A stretch of DNA of 64,000 nt, taken from Blastococcus sp. DSM 46786. Lineage in GTDB: Bacteria; Actinomycetota; Actinomycetes; Mycobacteriales; Geodermatophilaceae. Location of the stretch: positions 186,001 to 250,000 of the forward strand of contig NZ_FOAO01000001.1 of assembly GCF_900109665.1 (NCBI RefSeq), written 5' to 3'. The notes beneath the pieces were generated by a model. It was not told the origin of the DNA. It did no database searches and was given only the letters and a program-made list of their open reading frames with translations. Position numbers and translations under genes: made by a program. Below are positions 62,573-64,000 of this stretch, piece after piece; position 1 is the first letter of the stretch; each line of letters begins with the position of its first letter.

Positions 62573-63478
62573 TCACGGACGGTGGCCCGGGGGCGTGTCG
62601 GTCCCGTCCGCCCCACCCGCCCCCTCTGTGCCGGATCGGGCGCGACGCACGTGCCGGACGTCGCCGCTGGCGAACTCGACCTGACCCTCGGCGGTGTCCA
62701 GGACCAGCCGGCCGTCCCAGTCGATCGCCCGCGCGGTGCCGACGAGCGCCGACCCGTCCGGCATCGTCACCTCGACCGTGCTGCCGACCGTCGACGACCA
62801 CGACAGGTAGTCCCGGGCCAGCCCGGAGACGACGGGGTCACCCAGGGCCGCCACCCAGCCGCGGTAACGCCGCTCGACCGCGCGCAGGAAGGCGAGCAGG
62901 ACCGGGGCGCGGTCCACGGTCCCGCCGGTGACGACCGACAGCGACGTACCCGTGCCCGGCAGCTCGGCCGCGGTGGTCGAGACGTTGAGGCCCACGCCGA
63001 CGACGACCCCGGGCTGCCCACCGGCCCCGCCGACCGACTCGGCGAGGATGCCGGCGAGCTTGCGCCCGTCCCGGGCCAGCAGGTCGTTGGGCCACTTCAC
63101 GGTCGCGAGCACACCGGCGACCTCCCGCACCGACTCGGCCAGCGCCACCCCGGTGAGCAGCGGCAGCCAGCCACGACGGGCGGCGGGCACGTCGGGGCGC
63201 AGGAGGAAGGAGACGGTCAGCCCGGCCCGCGGCGGCGACGTCCACACCCGGTCGAGGCGGCCGCGGCCGGTGACCTGGTGCTCGGCCACCAGGACGGTGC
63301 CCTCCGGGGCGCCGTCCGCGGCGGCGGCGGCCAGCGCGGCGTTCGTGGAGCCGACCTCCGCCACCACCTCGACCGATCGCCACAGGGCGGTGTCGCGGGT
63401 GAGGGCCGCCTGCAGGGCGGCCGCGTCGAGGGCGGGCCGGTCGAGGTCGGACCAGCGCGAGGAGGACGTGTCGGGCAC
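62573..63478 (-). CDS. birA: Biotin-[acetyl-CoA-carboxylase] ligase
   Basis: Attaches biotin to the carboxyl-carrier subunit of acyl-CoA carboxylases. 301 residues, monofunctional: no N-terminal winged helix, so not a repressor. Motifs: [40 protein letters not shown] (adenylate loop GRGR), [19 protein letters not shown], and [14 protein letters not shown]; a C-terminal SH3-like domain ends the protein. The GTG start follows TACGGT by six bases. It diverges from accD5, whose enzyme complex carries the biotin. Confidence 0.95.
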   Translation of the reverse strand: MPDTSSSRWSDLDRPALDAAALQAALTRDTALWRSVEVVAEVGSTNAALAAAAADGAPEGTVLVAEHQVTGRGRLDRVWTSPPRAGLTVSFLLRPDVPAARRGWLPLLTGVALAESVREVAGVLATVKWPNDLLARDGRKLAGILAESVGGAGGQPGVVVGVGLNVSTTAAELPGTGTSLSVVTGGTVDRAPVLLAFLRAVERRYRGWVAALGDPVVSGLARDYLSWSSTVGSTVEVTMPDGSALVGTARAIDWDGRLVLDTAEGQVEFASGDVRHVRRARSGTEGAGGADGTDTPPGHRP

Positions 63479-63484
63479 GGGGAG

Positions 63485-63490
63485 ACCGTA
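63485..63490 (-). promoter_or_regulatory. Putative leaderless promoter of birA
   Basis: TACGGT on the minus strand, six bases before the birA GTG at 63478. The 183-nt divergent gap also holds TACGCT near 63567 on the plus strand, a possible -10 for accD5. Confidence 0.45.
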
Positions 63491-63661
63491 GCCAGGGACG
63501 GCGCTGGAGTGGCCGTCGCGCCCGGCGGCGGGACTCCGGGAGAAAGGGGGCGAGCCGCTCCCCTACGCTACGGAACCCGTGGCCCGGCATCCGAGTCACG
63601 CCCCGAGCACAGCAGCGCCGCCACGGCGGCCGACGAGCGCCAGCGAGGAGAACGAGGACGC

Positions 63662-64000
63662 GTGAGTGCCGCCGAACTGGAGAACGCCGGGGAGCACGTC
63701 CCCGACGACGTCGACATCCACACGACCGCGGGGAAGCTCGCCGACTTCGAGCGCCGGGTGCAGGAGGCCGTCCACGCGGGCTCCGAGCGCGCGGTGGAGA
63801 AGCAGCACGCGGCCGGCAAGATGACCGCCCGCGAGCGGATCGAGGCGCTGCTGGACCCGGGCTCCTTCACCGAGTTCGACGAGTTCGCCCGCCACCGGTC
63901 GACGAACTTCGGCATGGCGGACAAGCGCCCGTTCGGCGACGGCGTCGTCACCGGGTACGGCACCGTCGACGGCCGGCCGGTGGCGATCTTCTCCCAGGAC
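63662..64000 (+). CDS. accD5: Acyl-CoA carboxylase beta subunit, N-terminal part (cut by window edge)
   Basis: Carboxyltransferase subunit of propionyl/acetyl-CoA carboxylase. The first 113 codons are present. [59 protein letters not shown] and [20 protein letters not shown] are the characteristic start of AccD5/PccB. The GTG at 63662 has GAGGAGAACGAGGA upstream. The birA-accD5 divergent pair matches Rv3279c-Rv3280. Confidence 0.93.
   Translation, partial: MSAAELENAGEHVPDDVDIHTTAGKLADFERRVQEAVHAGSERAVEKQHAAGKMTARERIEALLDPGSFTEFDEFARHRSTNFGMADKRPFGDGVVTGYGTVDGRPVAIFSQD

Overview
The window looks like chromosomal DNA of a very high-GC actinobacterium. Evidence is the dense coding, frequent GTG starts, many start/stop overlaps (GTGA, ATGA), many -10 hexamers 6-9 nt before start codons (leaderless mRNAs), a WhiB regulator, F420 biosynthesis genes and an actinobacterial wall-galactan gene set. 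Gene content and gene order fit the Geodermatophilaceae (Blastococcus, Geodermatophilus, Modestobacter) best. That family call is from general knowledge and was not tested.

The backbone follows a gene order I know from Mycobacterium tuberculosis (about Rv3248c to Rv3280): ahcY, manA, a SIS-domain gene, manB, a DUF3499 gene, a degenerate metallopeptidase, whiB2, fbiA-fbiB, manC, wbbL, an LCP ligase, a TIGR03089 gene, an acyl-CoA dehydrogenase, purE-purK, gtrA, a PH-domain gene, birA and accD5. Blocks of surface-glycan and other genes are interleaved in this frame.

Layout. (1) 1-8.4 kb: ahcY end, a secreted HNH nuclease, and a minus-strand glycan operon (gtrB-like, gtrA, YfhO-like GT-C, methyltransferase, glfT2). 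(2) 8.5-25.8 kb: GDP-mannose supply (manA, manB, manC), whiB2, F420 genes, rmlA, a DNA glycosylase, an SDR and wbbL. (3) 26-34.3 kb: galactan assembly (glf, three glycosyltransferases including glfT1, the Wzm/Wzt exporter, an LCP ligase). (4) 34.3-48.5 kb: TIGR03089 gene, a frameshifted DUF1028 gene, then a long minus-strand series: a seven-gene tightly coupled operon of unknown sugar chemistry (GtrA, DPM1-like GT2, TIM-barrel isomerase, epimerase, membrane GT2, FAD oxidoreductase, polytopic protein), a large membrane protein, a 12-repeat LGFP surface protein and a small exported protein. (5) 48.8-52.2 kb: acyl-CoA dehydrogenase, purE, purK, gtrA. (6) 52.2-56.5 kb: neuA, neuC and neuB, a GT29-type (animal-like) sialyltransferase homologue and a coiled-coil protein. 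(7) 56.5-64 kb: sbcC-sbcD, PH-domain protein, acyltransferase, birA and the start of accD5.

Most genes appear to serve the envelope: rmlA, manA/B/C and glf supply activated sugars, WbbL to GlfT1 to GlfT2 build a rhamnose-linked galactan, Wzm/Wzt exports it and the LCP protein attaches it. The most novel signals are the apparently complete sialic-acid pathway with a eukaryote-type sialyltransferase, a family of six structured repeats with co-varying stems placed mostly right after stop codons (one inside the fbiB reading frame), and the seven-gene operon at 36-42.4 kb. I saw no rRNA, tRNA, insertion sequence, prophage or CRISPR array. The only gene-free stretch above 300 bases is 32427-32761, described below.
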